A stretch of DNA of 64,000 bases from Paraburkholderia sprentiae WSM5005 (GCF_001865575.2 NZ_CP017561.2:1364001-1428000); one strand, 5' to 3'. Shown: positions 10,337-19,283, counted from the stretch's first letter. The notes: generated from the sequence alone by a model not told the origin. Made by a program: numbers and translations.

Positions 10337-10582
10337 AGTGGTCTAACTTCCGCTGCGTTATCTGGTCCTTTAGTTTACACCGAACGATTTGTATAGTCGT
10401 CACATGGGATCAGTCACGGCGTCTACTGCAACAACGTGCTGTCTGCATCAACCCATGACGACAGGTCGGAAGCCGGCATTATGCTGCGAGTCGGGCCGAA
10501 CGCCGCGACACCGACTTTTCACGCGGGAGTCGTGTAGCCCGAAGCATTTTGACTCCACTGATTACTGAAGCGATTGTCCAAC
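10309..10582. repeat. Diverged direct repeat, copy A (MocR start codons and upstream region)
   Basis: This stretch covers the first nine codons of the MocR gene and its upstream DNA. It aligns with 11130-11402. The first roughly 90 bases are nearly identical, sharing GCGATAAAGCGGTCTTTCCT, TTATCTGGTCCTT and ACGATTTGTATAGTCG. The rest is patchier, up to a shared ACTGAAGC..TCCAAC block. The shared CTGGTCCTT(T/C)AGTTTA resembles the CTGGACYTAA-type half-sites described for MocR regulators such as TauR, so it may be an autoregulatory operator. Confidence 0.75.
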
Positions 10583-10639
10583 CGAAAGTTGCCGCTTGTT
10601 ACGCGTTTCCAGTAGCCCTGGATCTGATGAGTTGTTATT

Positions 10640-10925
10640 TATGTGGTCGAGGCTGAAGGACGAGTGCTAGCGCCGGGTTTTATCGATGCTCATACGCACG
10701 ACGATACCAACGTCATCCGCTTGCCACAGATGCTACCGAAGATCCCGCAAGGCGTGACGACGGTGAGTGTAGGCAATTGCGGAATCAGTGCGTCGCCGGT
10801 GATGCTCAACGGCGATCTGCCTGATCCGATGAACTTGTTAGGCGTTCAAGGTGATTTTCGGTATTCGTTGCGTACATCGATGCCGTGAACGAAGCCCGCC
10901 CGGCTGTGAACGTTACAACGGGTGG
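10640..10925 (+). pseudogene. N-acyl-D-amino-acid deacylase (D-aminoacylase) N-terminal remnant
   Basis: The frame gives LAPGFIDAHTHDD (the metal-binding HxHDD motif of amidohydrolases), then QGVTTVSVGNCGISASP and DPMNLLG, diagnostic of the D-aminoacylase group. Near 10860 the frame shifts and continues with AYIDAVNEARPAVNV before similarity ends. The first 50 or so residues and the remaining three quarters (usual length near 480) are missing. An intact enzyme would hydrolyse N-acyl-D-amino acids. Its position, divergent from a MocR regulator, suggests a former regulator-target pair. Confidence 0.8.
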
Positions 10926-10999
10926 GACATTTCGTGCCGCGTGGCGTAGGTTAGAAACTCGACGCGCTTGGGCACTTTTGACTAGAAGGGTTAGAGCGT

Positions 11000-11130
11000 G
11001 CCAGGAATCTTGAAATAAAGGTACGGCGTGAACGAACATAAGCATGGCGAGGATCACAAAATGAAGACCGGTGCCGGTTTCGGGTAGTCGTTCATAATCG
11101 CGCGCAAGGCAACGCCGAGCAGAGGCTCGA
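11000..11130 (-). pseudogene. IS5-family transposase C-terminal remnant
   Basis: On the minus strand the frame reads RRCLARDYERLPETGTGLHF and continues VILAMLMFVHAVPLFQDS, the C-terminal tail of IS5-group transposases (typically RRLA.DYE.LP...). The fragment abuts the MocR-promoter duplicate (copy B) at 11130. It belongs to a different IS5 subgroup from the 4.4-5.1 kb copy, which ends differently. It appears to be what truncated a second MocR gene. Confidence 0.65.
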
Positions 11131-11402
11131 GCGATAAAGCGGTCTTTCCTCGATGCATAGTGGTCTAACTTTCGCCGCGTTATCTGGTCCTTCAGTTTAG
11201 TCAGAACGATTTGTATAGTCGCTGCGTGGCGCCAGGCAAAGTGTTCAACGCAACGACGTGGTTGTCGGCCATATCCCTTTTCAAAGTTCCGAATACGGCA
11301 ACATTCTGTGAATCGGGGCGAGCTCCGCTTCATTGGTCTGGCATGCAGAACATCGCATTGCCTGAAGCCGTTGACTCACTGACTACTGAAGCAATCCTCC
11401 AA
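11130..11402. repeat. Diverged direct repeat, copy B (remnant start of a second MocR gene plus promoter)
   Basis: The copy mirrors 10309-10582. On the minus strand it still encodes a start codon at 11158 followed by HRGKTALS, matching ARGKTALS of the intact MocR protein. It then breaks off into the IS5 remnant. Upstream, the same CTGGTCCTTCAGTTTA element is kept. The copy therefore marks a second, paralogous MocR locus that faced the reductase-ABC operon and has lost its regulator gene. Confidence 0.7.
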
Positions 11403-11680
11403 CTACAAAGTGCCCCACGTCACGAGCTTTTATTAGCCAGGATGTTGACGGTGGGCAGGGATTTGGGCTCCGGTTTTTTTCGAGCGGCGCATACCGGGTG
11501 ACTTGAAGCGAAGTTCGACTGCGTCGCGTTGGCAGGCTGTTCCCTGGGAAGAAAAGCGACGGAAACGTAGCCTTAAATCGTCGAAATAGGCGTTGCAATA
11601 CGAGGCGCTTCACGCAGTCAGAGCGTCAGTAGTTTATCTCTAGGGTAAGTGGGAACCTTTCAAACAAATCAGGAAAAACC
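11403..11680. promoter_or_regulatory. Leader of the reductase-ABC operon
   Basis: There is no gene in these 278 bases. The strong Shine-Dalgarno sequence AGGAAAAA lies just before the ATG at 11681. A promoter is expected here, but I could not pick a convincing -35/-10 pair. The MocR-like CTGGTCC element lies further upstream, near 11185. Confidence 0.35.
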
Positions 11681-12787
11681 ATGAGTTCGTCAGTATCGGC
11701 AGGCGAAGTGCAGGCGCAGGTGGAGAGCCTCGAACGTCGTGGAGAGTCGGTTGTAATACTCCGATTGCGTCCCGTGGACGCACCATTCGCCTATACCGAG
11801 GGCCAGTACCTAAGTATCTCTGTTCCTGGCACGGCGGAGCGGCGCTCGTACTCAATGGCTTCGCGCTGTCATCCCGATGGCGCTATTGACCTGCATATCC
11901 GTTTGCATAAAGACGGCTTGTTCTCGCGTATGCTGCGCGAGCAAATTGGCGCCGGAAGCTCATTGACCTTTTCCGGACCCTACGGAAATTGCGTCTGGAG
12001 TGTCCCTGACACTGAGGCCGCTACAGTGATTCTTCTCGCGACCGGGACGGGAATCGCGCCTCTCAAAGCCATGGTCGAAAGGCACTTACCTGATGCCGCC
12101 CGAAATGATGTCTGGCTGTACTGGGGTGCGGAAACTCCTGACGACTTCTATGTGGCAGACGAACTGCAATCACTTGAGCAAGCTTTTCCATATTTTCACT
12201 TCATTCCCGTGGTGCGATCCGAAAACGAGCGTTGGACCGGATCGAAAGGGTTCGTTCAAGATGTCGCGGCTTCAGCTCACCCCGATTTGCGGAATGCCTA
12301 CGTCTTTGCATGCGGTGCTCCAGCAATGATTCGTAGCGCCCGTGATCTTCTCGTGTCCCGTAATCATCTGCTTGCTGACAGATATTTTTTTGACGCTTTC
12401 GAACCCTCAATGTTCCCTCGTGCCGCTAGTCTGAACCCGTACTCAGTTTCAAGCGTCGCAGTCGTCGTCTCCATGCCAGATCAATCTGTCCGTTCTGTTC
12501 GTTGCCCAGTGGGAGCGTCGCTGATGCTATCCCTGGTGTCCAAAAACATCATCCATGCGATCTGCGGTGGCAATCAATCGTGCGGCACCTGTCGGGTAAC
12601 GATCGAGGGTTCCGCGATATCAAGGTTGCCCGAAATAACGAAATCTGAGAGGCGTTTGCTTCGCGCATTACCTGACAGTGGTCCGTTCGACCGCTTGTCG
12701 TGCCAACTGAACGTGGCTCCTGAACACGAGGGCATGCACATCACGATTCCTTGCGGAATGTTCGATCAAATTGTTACTTCGGAGTAA
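11681..12787 (+). CDS. FNR-type flavin reductase with C-terminal [2Fe-2S] ferredoxin domain
   Basis: A 368-residue protein. The N-terminal FAD barrel contains RRSYSMAS (FAD contact, about residue 52). The NAD(P)-binding lobe has LLATGTGIAPLKA (about 111). The C-terminus has a ferredoxin domain with CGGNQSCGTC and a fourth Cys in RLSCQL. The spacing C-x5-C-x2-C is nearer to adrenodoxin-type than to plant-type ferredoxin (C-x4-C-x2-C). Such reductases pass electrons from NAD(P)H to a Rieske or P450-type oxygenase, but no oxygenase gene lies nearby. It is the first gene of the plus-strand operon, with 6 bases before the next start. Confidence 0.82.
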   Translation: MSSSVSAGEVQAQVESLERRGESVVILRLRPVDAPFAYTEGQYLSISVPGTAERRSYSMASRCHPDGAIDLHIRLHKDGLFSRMLREQIGAGSSLTFSGPYGNCVWSVPDTEAATVILLATGTGIAPLKAMVERHLPDAARNDVWLYWGAETPDDFYVADELQSLEQAFPYFHFIPVVRSENERWTGSKGFVQDVAASAHPDLRNAYVFACGAPAMIRSARDLLVSRNHLLADRYFFDAFEPSMFPRAASLNPYSVSSVAVVVSMPDQSVRSVRCPVGASLMLSLVSKNIIHAICGGNQSCGTCRVTIEGSAISRLPEITKSERRLLRALPDSGPFDRLSCQLNVAPEHEGMHITIPCGMFDQIVTSE

Positions 12788-12793
12788 AGCGCC

Positions 12794-13480
12794 GTGAATC
12801 ACCACGAAAATCCGCTTGAAGCAGTTGGGAAAAATTATGATGCAGACCAGATGATGGTGGTGCGCGAAAAAACCCGTGAAGCTGTCAGAGCGATCGCCTC
12901 AGCGATAAAGCCTGGAATGATTGAGGAAGAGACGACCGAGATGGCGAAAGACATCTTGAGCGATCTAGGTTTGCTCCGAGGCTGGCACGACGTCTGTATT
13001 CGGTTCGGGGAAAATACCGTGACCATGACCACTGCTCCTCTCAACCCAAAGATGGTACTTGGTGAAGACGATATCTTCCTTGTTGATATCGGGCCCTGCT
13101 GGAAGCACTGGGAAGGCGATGGCGGGGACACATTCGTCACCGGTTTGAATGCCGACATGGCACGTTGTGCCGCAGACGTGAAAAACGTGTTCCATGATGT
13201 ACGGCGCCACTGGTTAAGTACTCACGCGTCGGGTAAGGAACTTTATGACTTCGCAAAGAGTTGCGCGGCGCGACGAGGCTGGGAATTGAATATGGACTTG
13301 CCCGGTCACCGAATCGCCGATTTTCCACACAAGGTCATTTCGAACACCCCGTTATCAGCCATCGACTTCCACCCGTCGAAAGAACTCTGGGTTCTGGAGA
13401 TCCATATCTGTGACAAAGATCGTCGCTTCGGTGCTTTCTTCGAAGACATGCTGCTCGACGATTCGCATTTCGAGTTGTAA
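12794..13480 (+). CDS. M24-family (creatinase/aminopeptidase P fold) metallohydrolase, short form
   Basis: A 228-residue pita-bread-fold domain without the N-terminal creatinase domain. The five metal ligands of M24 enzymes seem present: Asp in LVDIGPCWKHWEGDGGDTF (two Asp, about residues 96 and 107), His in LPGHRIADF, Glu in VLEIHI and Glu in FFEDML. It could be a Xaa-Pro-like peptidase or an amidinohydrolase-like enzyme (creatinase, ectoine hydrolase relatives). The start is a GTG with GGAG about 10 bases before it. It sits between the reductase and the sugar-binding protein on what looks like one transcript, which is an unusual combination. Confidence 0.75.
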   Translation: MNHHENPLEAVGKNYDADQMMVVREKTREAVRAIASAIKPGMIEEETTEMAKDILSDLGLLRGWHDVCIRFGENTVTMTTAPLNPKMVLGEDDIFLVDIGPCWKHWEGDGGDTFVTGLNADMARCAADVKNVFHDVRRHWLSTHASGKELYDFAKSCAARRGWELNMDLPGHRIADFPHKVISNTPLSAIDFHPSKELWVLEIHICDKDRRFGAFFEDMLLDDSHFEL

Positions 13481-13525
13481 GGCAGGCTCGCTAATTTAAC
13501 CAGGTAGATCCAGGAGGAGAAGGCG

Positions 13526-14758
13526 ATGAGTTTGTGTTCGCGCGCGTCCTTTACATTCAGGAAGATTGGCGTAGCTATCGTATTTGCTGGTGCAGCTCTG
13601 TCTGCGCGCGCCGACACGGTCCGAATCACCGTTTCACACTACAGCGATTCGACTGGCCCATATTTCCAAAAGATGGCGCAGGAGTTCGAAAAGGCTAATC
13701 CTGGAACAACGATTAAAGTCGAAAGTGTGAACTGGGATTCGCTGCAGCAAAAGTTACAAACGGACATCATGGGAAATGCCAACGCAGACCTCGCAATTAT
13801 CGGTACTCGCTGGTTGCTGGACTTCGTGAAAGACGATGTGGCCGAGCCGCTTGACGGCTACATGGACGCAAGCTTTAAGGACCGATTTATTGGACAGATG
13901 TTGGTCCCAGGTCAAATCAACGGTAAGGTCTACGGACTGCCGAACGCAGCTGCGGCGCGTGCATTGTATTACAACAAGGATTTCATGACGAAAGTCGGAT
14001 ATCCCAACGGACCAAAGACCTGGAGCGACGTGATCAACGCATCGAAGAAGCTGAAAGCGCTGGGCGTGGCCGGCTTCGGTCTGCAAGGCAAGGAAATCGA
14101 AACAGACGTCTACTTTTACTACGCCCTCTGGAGTTTTGGAGGCGACGTTGTGGGCAAAGATGGTAAGGCTGCCTTTAATTCGGCTGCCGGTGTGCAAGCC
14201 GCGACGCTGTATAGGTCAATGATCGACGAAGGTTTAACAGAATCGGGCGTAACAGGTTACAACCGGGAAGACGTGCAGAACCTTTTCAAGCAGGGGCGGG
14301 TGGCGATGGTGATCTCGTTGCCCTTCCTCGCAAAGCAGATCGCAAAGGAAGCGCCCAATCTGAAGTTTGGTATCAATCCGATTCCGACGGGGACCACCCA
14401 CGCTACCTATGCAACAACTGATTCGATCATGATGTTTAAGAACTCCAAGGTAAAAAAGACTGCTTGGAAATTTCTCGACTTTCTTTTTTCAAAGGACCCG
14501 CGCGTGGAGTTCACCAGGACAGAAGGTTTCCTGCCGACCACGAAGGCTGAAGCGGCGGATCCCGCGCTCAACGATCCCATTACGAAGTCGTTCAGCGCGT
14601 TGTTACCAAACGCACACTTCGCACCGACCGTAACCGGTTGGGAAGACACCGCGAAGGCGGTTTCAGATGCAATGCAGGCAATCTATCTAGGCCGGGCACA
14701 ACCGGCTATGGCTTTGAACGTGGCAGCTGCAAAAGCAAACCAGGCATTGGGCAAATAG
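13526..14758 (+). CDS. Sugar ABC transporter periplasmic substrate-binding protein (family 1)
   Basis: A 410-residue protein with an N-terminal signal peptide (VAIVFAGAALSARA, cleavage near residue 29 before DTVRIT). The body is typical of extracellular solute-binding family 1 (UgpB/MalE-like), including FEKANPGTTIKVE, a GLPNAAAARALYYNKD segment and a C-terminal repacking loop. AGGAGG lies about 9 bases before the ATG. It delivers an oligosaccharide, glycoside or amino sugar to the two permeases that follow. The linked PIG-L deacetylase, SIS remnant and ROK kinase suggest an N-acetylated sugar, but this is inferred from context. Confidence 0.87.
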   Translation: MSLCSRASFTFRKIGVAIVFAGAALSARADTVRITVSHYSDSTGPYFQKMAQEFEKANPGTTIKVESVNWDSLQQKLQTDIMGNANADLAIIGTRWLLDFVKDDVAEPLDGYMDASFKDRFIGQMLVPGQINGKVYGLPNAAAARALYYNKDFMTKVGYPNGPKTWSDVINASKKLKALGVAGFGLQGKEIETDVYFYYALWSFGGDVVGKDGKAAFNSAAGVQAATLYRSMIDEGLTESGVTGYNREDVQNLFKQGRVAMVISLPFLAKQIAKEAPNLKFGINPIPTGTTHATYATTDSIMMFKNSKVKKTAWKFLDFLFSKDPRVEFTRTEGFLPTTKAEAADPALNDPITKSFSALLPNAHFAPTVTGWEDTAKAVSDAMQAIYLGRAQPAMALNVAAAKANQALGK

Positions 14759-14884
14759 TTTGCACTGAGCGTCTGGTATCAAGAAGGCCACGCGTGCTGT
14801 CCGACGTCGGTCAGCACGCACGCACTGAACATAAGCCAAGGTTCGCGAGCCTGCCGCGAACTCGTCCCATGAAAGGAAGTTCGA

Positions 14885-15805
14885 ATGTGTTCAGCTATAT
14901 ACAACCGATTCCGCGTGAGCCGTTTTGTCTTCCCGCGCTTTTCTGCGGCATGGTTACTAATAGCGCCGAGTCTGATTTTGACGGTAGCAATTATTGGTTA
15001 TCCGGTCTTCAATCTCATGTATCAATCGTTGCACGATATCTCGCGATTTGGCGCGATACGGGGCTTCGTTGGGCTCGGCAACTTTTCACAAGTCCTGGCA
15101 GACCGGGAATTTGTTGACGCACTGGAACGTACCGTCTACTGGACCGCTGGCGTCGTGGGCGGAACAATCTTTATTTCAGTGCCGGTCGCGCTGATTCTTA
15201 ATCAAGATTTCTACGGACGCGGCCTCGCTCGCACCATCGTTATGTTGCCTTGGTCCATATCTTTGACCATGACCGCCGTTGTTTGGCGTTGGGCGTTTAA
15301 CGATGATTATGGCATGGTTAATGTCACGCTGCATCGACTTGGTTTAATTGCAGGGCCAATCCATTGGCTAGCATCCGCAGGGCTTGCTTTCCCGGTGGAG
15401 ATCTGCATTGGAATCTGGGCGTCCATTCCATTTACCGTGACTATTCTGCTCGGAGGCTTGTCATCAGTTCCGGGCGACATCTATGAGGCTGCGCGGATTG
15501 ACGGCGCGAGCATCTGGCAGCAATTCCGACGATTGACGCTGCCTCTGATGAAGCCTTTCATCAACATGGCGATTTTGCTGAATGTGATCTACGTGTTCAA
15601 CTCATTTCCGATTATCTGGATCATGACGCAAGGAGGGCCGGACAAAGGCACGCACATTCTCGTTACATATTTATACGAACTTGGGTTCCGCCTGGGCCGT
15701 CCAGGTCAGGCGGCAGCGGTTTCTCTCATCATGCTGGTAATACTGTTTCTGTTTGCAATGCTGTATCTACGTCTGCAGTCGTCGAAGGAAGCGGAGTCAA
15801 TATGA
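14885..15805 (+). CDS. Sugar ABC transporter permease 1 (UgpA/MalF-like)
   Basis: A 306-residue inner-membrane protein with six predicted helices. The cytoplasmic EAA loop is visible as EAARIDGASIWQQFRRLTLP, about residues 200-220, which docks onto the ATPase. AGGAAG lies 5 bases before the ATG. Its stop overlaps the start of the second permease by 4 bases (ATGA), showing translational coupling. It forms the channel with the next gene product. Confidence 0.88.
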   Translation: MCSAIYNRFRVSRFVFPRFSAAWLLIAPSLILTVAIIGYPVFNLMYQSLHDISRFGAIRGFVGLGNFSQVLADREFVDALERTVYWTAGVVGGTIFISVPVALILNQDFYGRGLARTIVMLPWSISLTMTAVVWRWAFNDDYGMVNVTLHRLGLIAGPIHWLASAGLAFPVEICIGIWASIPFTVTILLGGLSSVPGDIYEAARIDGASIWQQFRRLTLPLMKPFINMAILLNVIYVFNSFPIIWIMTQGGPDKGTHILVTYLYELGFRLGRPGQAAAVSLIMLVILFLFAMLYLRLQSSKEAESI

Positions 15806-16647
15806 ACAGTGTAATAAGGCGTTCGCTATGGTCCTGGATTGCGTTGTTCCCGTTGATCGCGGGAGTGCTATTCCCGTTTGCGATCATGCTGTTCACGGCG
15901 CTCAAGCCGGCGAATGAGGTGTTCGTCTATCCTGCCCATTGGTTGCCGGTTCAGTGGCAATGGAGCAACTTCGCCGATATGTGGAACCGGGCAAACTTCG
16001 GGGTGGCACTGCGCAATAGCATGATGATCAGTTTGCTGTCTATGGCCCTTTCGTTGTTCGTCGCTCTGCCCGCAGCATACGCTTTGGTCCACTTCCGGTT
16101 CGGGGGTAAGGACGTGTATCGGAAATTTCTGCTAGTTACACAGATGATCTCGCCCATCTTGTTGGTGGTTGGTTTGTTTCGACTTGCTGCAATGATTCCA
16201 TATGGAAGCGGCAATCTTGTTGATTCGAAGTCCGCAGTCGTGATCTCCTATGCGGCATTCAATGTTGGGTTCGCTATCTGGATGCTTTCGTCATACTTTG
16301 AGACGATACCCCGCGATCTGGAAGAGTCGGCGTGGCTCGAAGGCTGTAGTCGAACCAAGGCGGTTTTTAAGGTCTTTTTGCCGCTGGCAGTGCCCGCCGT
16401 CGTTGTCACGGCCATCTTCACATTCATTAACGCCTGGAATGAGTTCGCGGTCGTCTATACGCTAATTAGGTCAGCCGAAAACAAGACACTGACCGTTCAA
16501 GTCACCGATATGGTTGCCGGTAAATACGTTGTGGAATGGCAGCTTGTCATGGCGGCGACATTGTGCGCCACGTTGCCAGTTTCTGTCATTTTCGCTTGGT
16601 TACAGCGCTATCTTGTCAGGGGTCTCGCATTGGGCGCTGTGAAGTAG
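15802..16647 (+). CDS. Sugar ABC transporter permease 2 (UgpE/MalG-like)
   Basis: A 281-residue inner-membrane protein with about six helices. Its EAA-type loop, DLEESAWLEGCSRTKAVFKV, lies near residues 173-192. It is the partner of the upstream permease, overlapping it by 4 bases. The C-terminal segment with FINAWNEF is typical of CUT1 carbohydrate permeases. Confidence 0.88.
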   Translation: MNSVIRRSLWSWIALFPLIAGVLFPFAIMLFTALKPANEVFVYPAHWLPVQWQWSNFADMWNRANFGVALRNSMMISLLSMALSLFVALPAAYALVHFRFGGKDVYRKFLLVTQMISPILLVVGLFRLAAMIPYGSGNLVDSKSAVVISYAAFNVGFAIWMLSSYFETIPRDLEESAWLEGCSRTKAVFKVFLPLAVPAVVVTAIFTFINAWNEFAVVYTLIRSAENKTLTVQVTDMVAGKYVVEWQLVMAATLCATLPVSVIFAWLQRYLVRGLALGAVK

Positions 16648-16846
16648 CGTCAGACCTAAGGCCGACTGCGAATGCATGGAGAACCGCGACACGGCAGCTA
16701 GCTACCTTTGCCATGTTCCCCGCCAGCGTTTCCGGCGGCTCCGGTGATCGGAGCGAAGCAAGTTGTCGGCAGCGCGGCCCTGCTTACGCAACCGACCTGT
16801 GGAAGAGATGCAAACAAAACATGCTGTAATCGAAGAAAGGGAAATC

Positions 16847-17923
16847 ATGGCAGCAGTGCAATTGCATGGTATTCAGAAGCGCTATGGCACCACGCAGGTA
16901 GTTCACGGGATCAATCTGAACATCGACGATGGAGAGTTCATTGTGCTTGTGGGCCCGTCTGGATGTGGAAAGTCCACTTTGATGCGAATGATCGCAGGAT
17001 TGGAAGATATCAGCGATGGTGACCTGATGATTGGTGGCACCCGCGCCAATGACTTTTCTCCCCAGAAGCGAAACATCTCGATGGTGTTTCAAAGTTACGC
17101 GTTGTACCCAAATCTAAGCGTGTACGAAAACATTGCGTTCGGCCCGCGAGTTCGAAGGGAGCAACCAGGCAGCTTCAAACCTCGCATCGAAGCTGCGGCG
17201 AAAATGCTCAATCTAAGCGGTTATCTCGACCGGTTGCCGCGCGCGCTTTCCGGTGGCCAGCGCCAGCGCGTTGCAATGGGCCGTGCGGTTGTTCGAGATC
17301 CGTCGCTCTTCCTTTTTGACGAGCCCCTCTCGAACCTTGATGCAAAATTGCGGGTCCAGATGCGCGCAGAGATCAAGTCGCTGCATCATCGTCTCAAAAG
17401 TACGGTCGTGTATGTTACCCACGATCAGATTGAAGCGATGACAATGGCCGACCGGATTGTGGTAATGAACGCGGGTCGGGTCGAGCAATTCGGTCGTCCA
17501 TTGGACCTCTACGACCAGCCTGCAAATCTGTTTGTTGCCAGCTTTCTTGGCTCGCCGGCAATGAACTTCGCAGAAGGAATTATGGTTGCGTCACCCGACG
17601 GTGTAGGAGTGAAGTTGGCTGATGACAACGTTATCGGAGTGCCGCAGGATGTAGCTTCTACGAGGATTGGCAGCAAGGTCACGCTCGGTGTTAGGCCAGA
17701 GCATGTCGACGCGAGGTTGGAAGATCAGAGATTGTCGATGAAAGTCGACATGATGGAGCCGACTGGTGCGGAGACTCATTTGTACGGCACGGTAGGTGGG
17801 AGCACGTGGTGTGTGACGACCCGTCACCGGGTCGACGTTGCTCCTGGTCGGACCGTTGCGCTGCGGATACCGGGGGCGCATGTTCATCTGTTCGATACGG
17901 TGACCGGTTTAAGGATCGGTTAA
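16847..17923 (+). CDS. Sugar ABC transporter ATP-binding protein (UgpC/MalK-like)
   Basis: A 358-residue ATPase: Walker A GPSGCGKST (about residue 37), signature [16 protein letters not shown], Walker B LFLFDEPLSNLD, switch His in VTHDQIEAMT, and a C-terminal TOBE/MalK-type regulatory domain of about 120 residues. I chose the ATG at 16847, which has AAAGGGA about 6 bases upstream; an open frame continues back to 16763 without a good ribosome site. It powers the importer encoded by the three preceding genes. The extra C-terminal domain means it could be shared or regulated as in MalK. Confidence 0.9.
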   Translation: MAAVQLHGIQKRYGTTQVVHGINLNIDDGEFIVLVGPSGCGKSTLMRMIAGLEDISDGDLMIGGTRANDFSPQKRNISMVFQSYALYPNLSVYENIAFGPRVRREQPGSFKPRIEAAAKMLNLSGYLDRLPRALSGGQRQRVAMGRAVVRDPSLFLFDEPLSNLDAKLRVQMRAEIKSLHHRLKSTVVYVTHDQIEAMTMADRIVVMNAGRVEQFGRPLDLYDQPANLFVASFLGSPAMNFAEGIMVASPDGVGVKLADDNVIGVPQDVASTRIGSKVTLGVRPEHVDARLEDQRLSMKVDMMEPTGAETHLYGTVGGSTWCVTTRHRVDVAPGRTVALRIPGAHVHLFDTVTGLRIG

Positions 17924-18022
17924 TTGCGTTGGAAAGACGCTGAGACGTGAAACGCATCGGACGTTCTTGGATGAGCGCATTGGCTTATCCGGAAAGGTGC
18001 GGTTATTTTTTCTAAAACAGGA

Positions 18023-18832
18023 ATGACGCGAGCTATTGGCCGTAACGATCGGATTTTGGTTCTATCCCCTCACCTGGACGACGCGATTCTTAGTCTTGGG
18101 GGCAGCATTGCATCCTGGACAGACGCTGGCGCCGTGGTTACAGCGTTGACCGTTTTCACGGCAGAAGGAGATGACAGTGCTCTGAGATCAAAGATAGTAA
18201 AGAAGATGCATAAGCTCTGGAACCTCGGCGAGCATCCGTATGCAACCCGCAGAATTGAAGATATTGCTGCGTTAGAAGTCGTCGGTGCCAATTATATTCA
18301 CGGTAACCTGCTTGATTGCATCTACAGGCAGACCGAAAACGGTAAGAGCCTTTATCCTTCCGAGGCATCCGTTTATTCGGCGGCTCCTGCCTCCGCGGAA
18401 ACGATATACGGACCTCTTAAAGAATTGATCATCGGATGCTTGGACACAATCAACCCAACGCTCGTGCTTTCTCCAATGGGAATCGGCCGGCATGTCGATC
18501 ACTTCATTACGTCCGAAGTGTTCAGGGAAATTTCGCACGGCGCCGAATACGACGTCGCCCTGTATGAAGAAATTCCGTATGCGACGGGCAAGTATCCGAT
18601 GATTAACCCCGACAATGTCCAGGCAGCCAAAGACAGGAGCGCATGGGGTATCCGGTCCTCCAGGCTCGTGGAGATTGATTTTGAGCGCAAAAGGCGCGCC
18701 ATCGAATGCTATAGCTCTCAGCTTGTAGACATCTTCCCTGACGGGTTTGGGGTTCTCGAGGACTATATGTCGACATTGAACGGAGAGCACGCGGTCGAGC
18801 GCATTTGGCAGGCCGACACAAATTCTAATTGA
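18023..18832 (+). CDS. PIG-L/LmbE-family zinc-dependent deacetylase
   Basis: A 269-residue protein with the family zinc motif SPHLDDAILSLGG near residue 15 and the second His pair in GIGRHVDHF near residue 157. Members remove N-acetyl groups from GlcNAc-containing compounds such as GlcNAc-PI, mycothiol and bacillithiol precursors, and diacetylchitobiose. It begins 99 bases after the importer ATPase and lacks a signal peptide, so it would act in the cytoplasm on imported substrate. The ribosome site is poor (AGGA abuts the ATG). The match to an N-acetylated sugar importer is contextual. Confidence 0.83.
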   Translation: MTRAIGRNDRILVLSPHLDDAILSLGGSIASWTDAGAVVTALTVFTAEGDDSALRSKIVKKMHKLWNLGEHPYATRRIEDIAALEVVGANYIHGNLLDCIYRQTENGKSLYPSEASVYSAAPASAETIYGPLKELIIGCLDTINPTLVLSPMGIGRHVDHFITSEVFREISHGAEYDVALYEEIPYATGKYPMINPDNVQAAKDRSAWGIRSSRLVEIDFERKRRAIECYSSQLVDIFPDGFGVLEDYMSTLNGEHAVERIWQADTNSN

Positions 18833-19149
18833 GGTGCCCAGTTCGGAGCGTGCCTGGTTGCGGTGAGGAGAGCCGGTTTCCCAAGCGTTATAGAAAATAC
18901 AACCAGGAGATAGGGTTTGCGGTGTTGGAGCCTGTCGAAGTTGCTGCTCGAAGCTCCTACAGTCGAAAGGACGACGCGCCGTACGTCCCGCATGGCTTCA
19001 TCTATCCGGACGTTCATCGGGGCGTGATTAGCTCTACATCGCGCACATTGCCGGGTCTGCATATGGGACGGGCAATACGCGAGGCACCGGCATGTGTGGC
19101 AGCGAATACCGTCTCGGAAGCCAGCATGTCGGAAATGCCTGGCAGCAGG
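18833..19149. other. Decayed intergenic stretch after PIG-L gene
   Basis: Several short overlapping frames occur on both strands but none shows a recognisable motif. Given the gene remnants immediately to the right, this may be the eroded body of the NagA-like gene. Confidence 0.3.
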
Positions 19150-19283
19150 TGGGCCGTCGGCATCGAACACAGCAGGCGTGTCTCGCGCGCGGTGCGCGGC
19201 CCACCATCGTCGTTTTCGATTGTGAACCGCGTTGGCCGCGATTTACGCCGAAGGAGATGTAATTGTCGAATATGCTTAAAGAG
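19150..19283 (+). pseudogene. Possible C-terminal remnant of a NagA-like (GlcNAc-6-phosphate) deacetylase
   Basis: One frame reads ARPTIVVFDCEPRWPR and a neighbouring frame continues AIYAEGDVIVEYA and a stop. Together they resemble the end of amidohydrolases of the NagA type (ADLVVFD...VYVEGEVV). The stop overlaps the ATG of the SIS remnant, as expected for neighbouring operon genes. The match is short and needs a frameshift, so this is a weak call based mainly on context. Confidence 0.3.

Noticed and set aside
18833..18842. GGTGCCCAG match to the tRNA-Leu 3' end as a possible att site
   Set aside because: Only nine bases match, inside a decayed region. Similar short matches occur at 38831 and 41074, so chance is a sufficient explanation.
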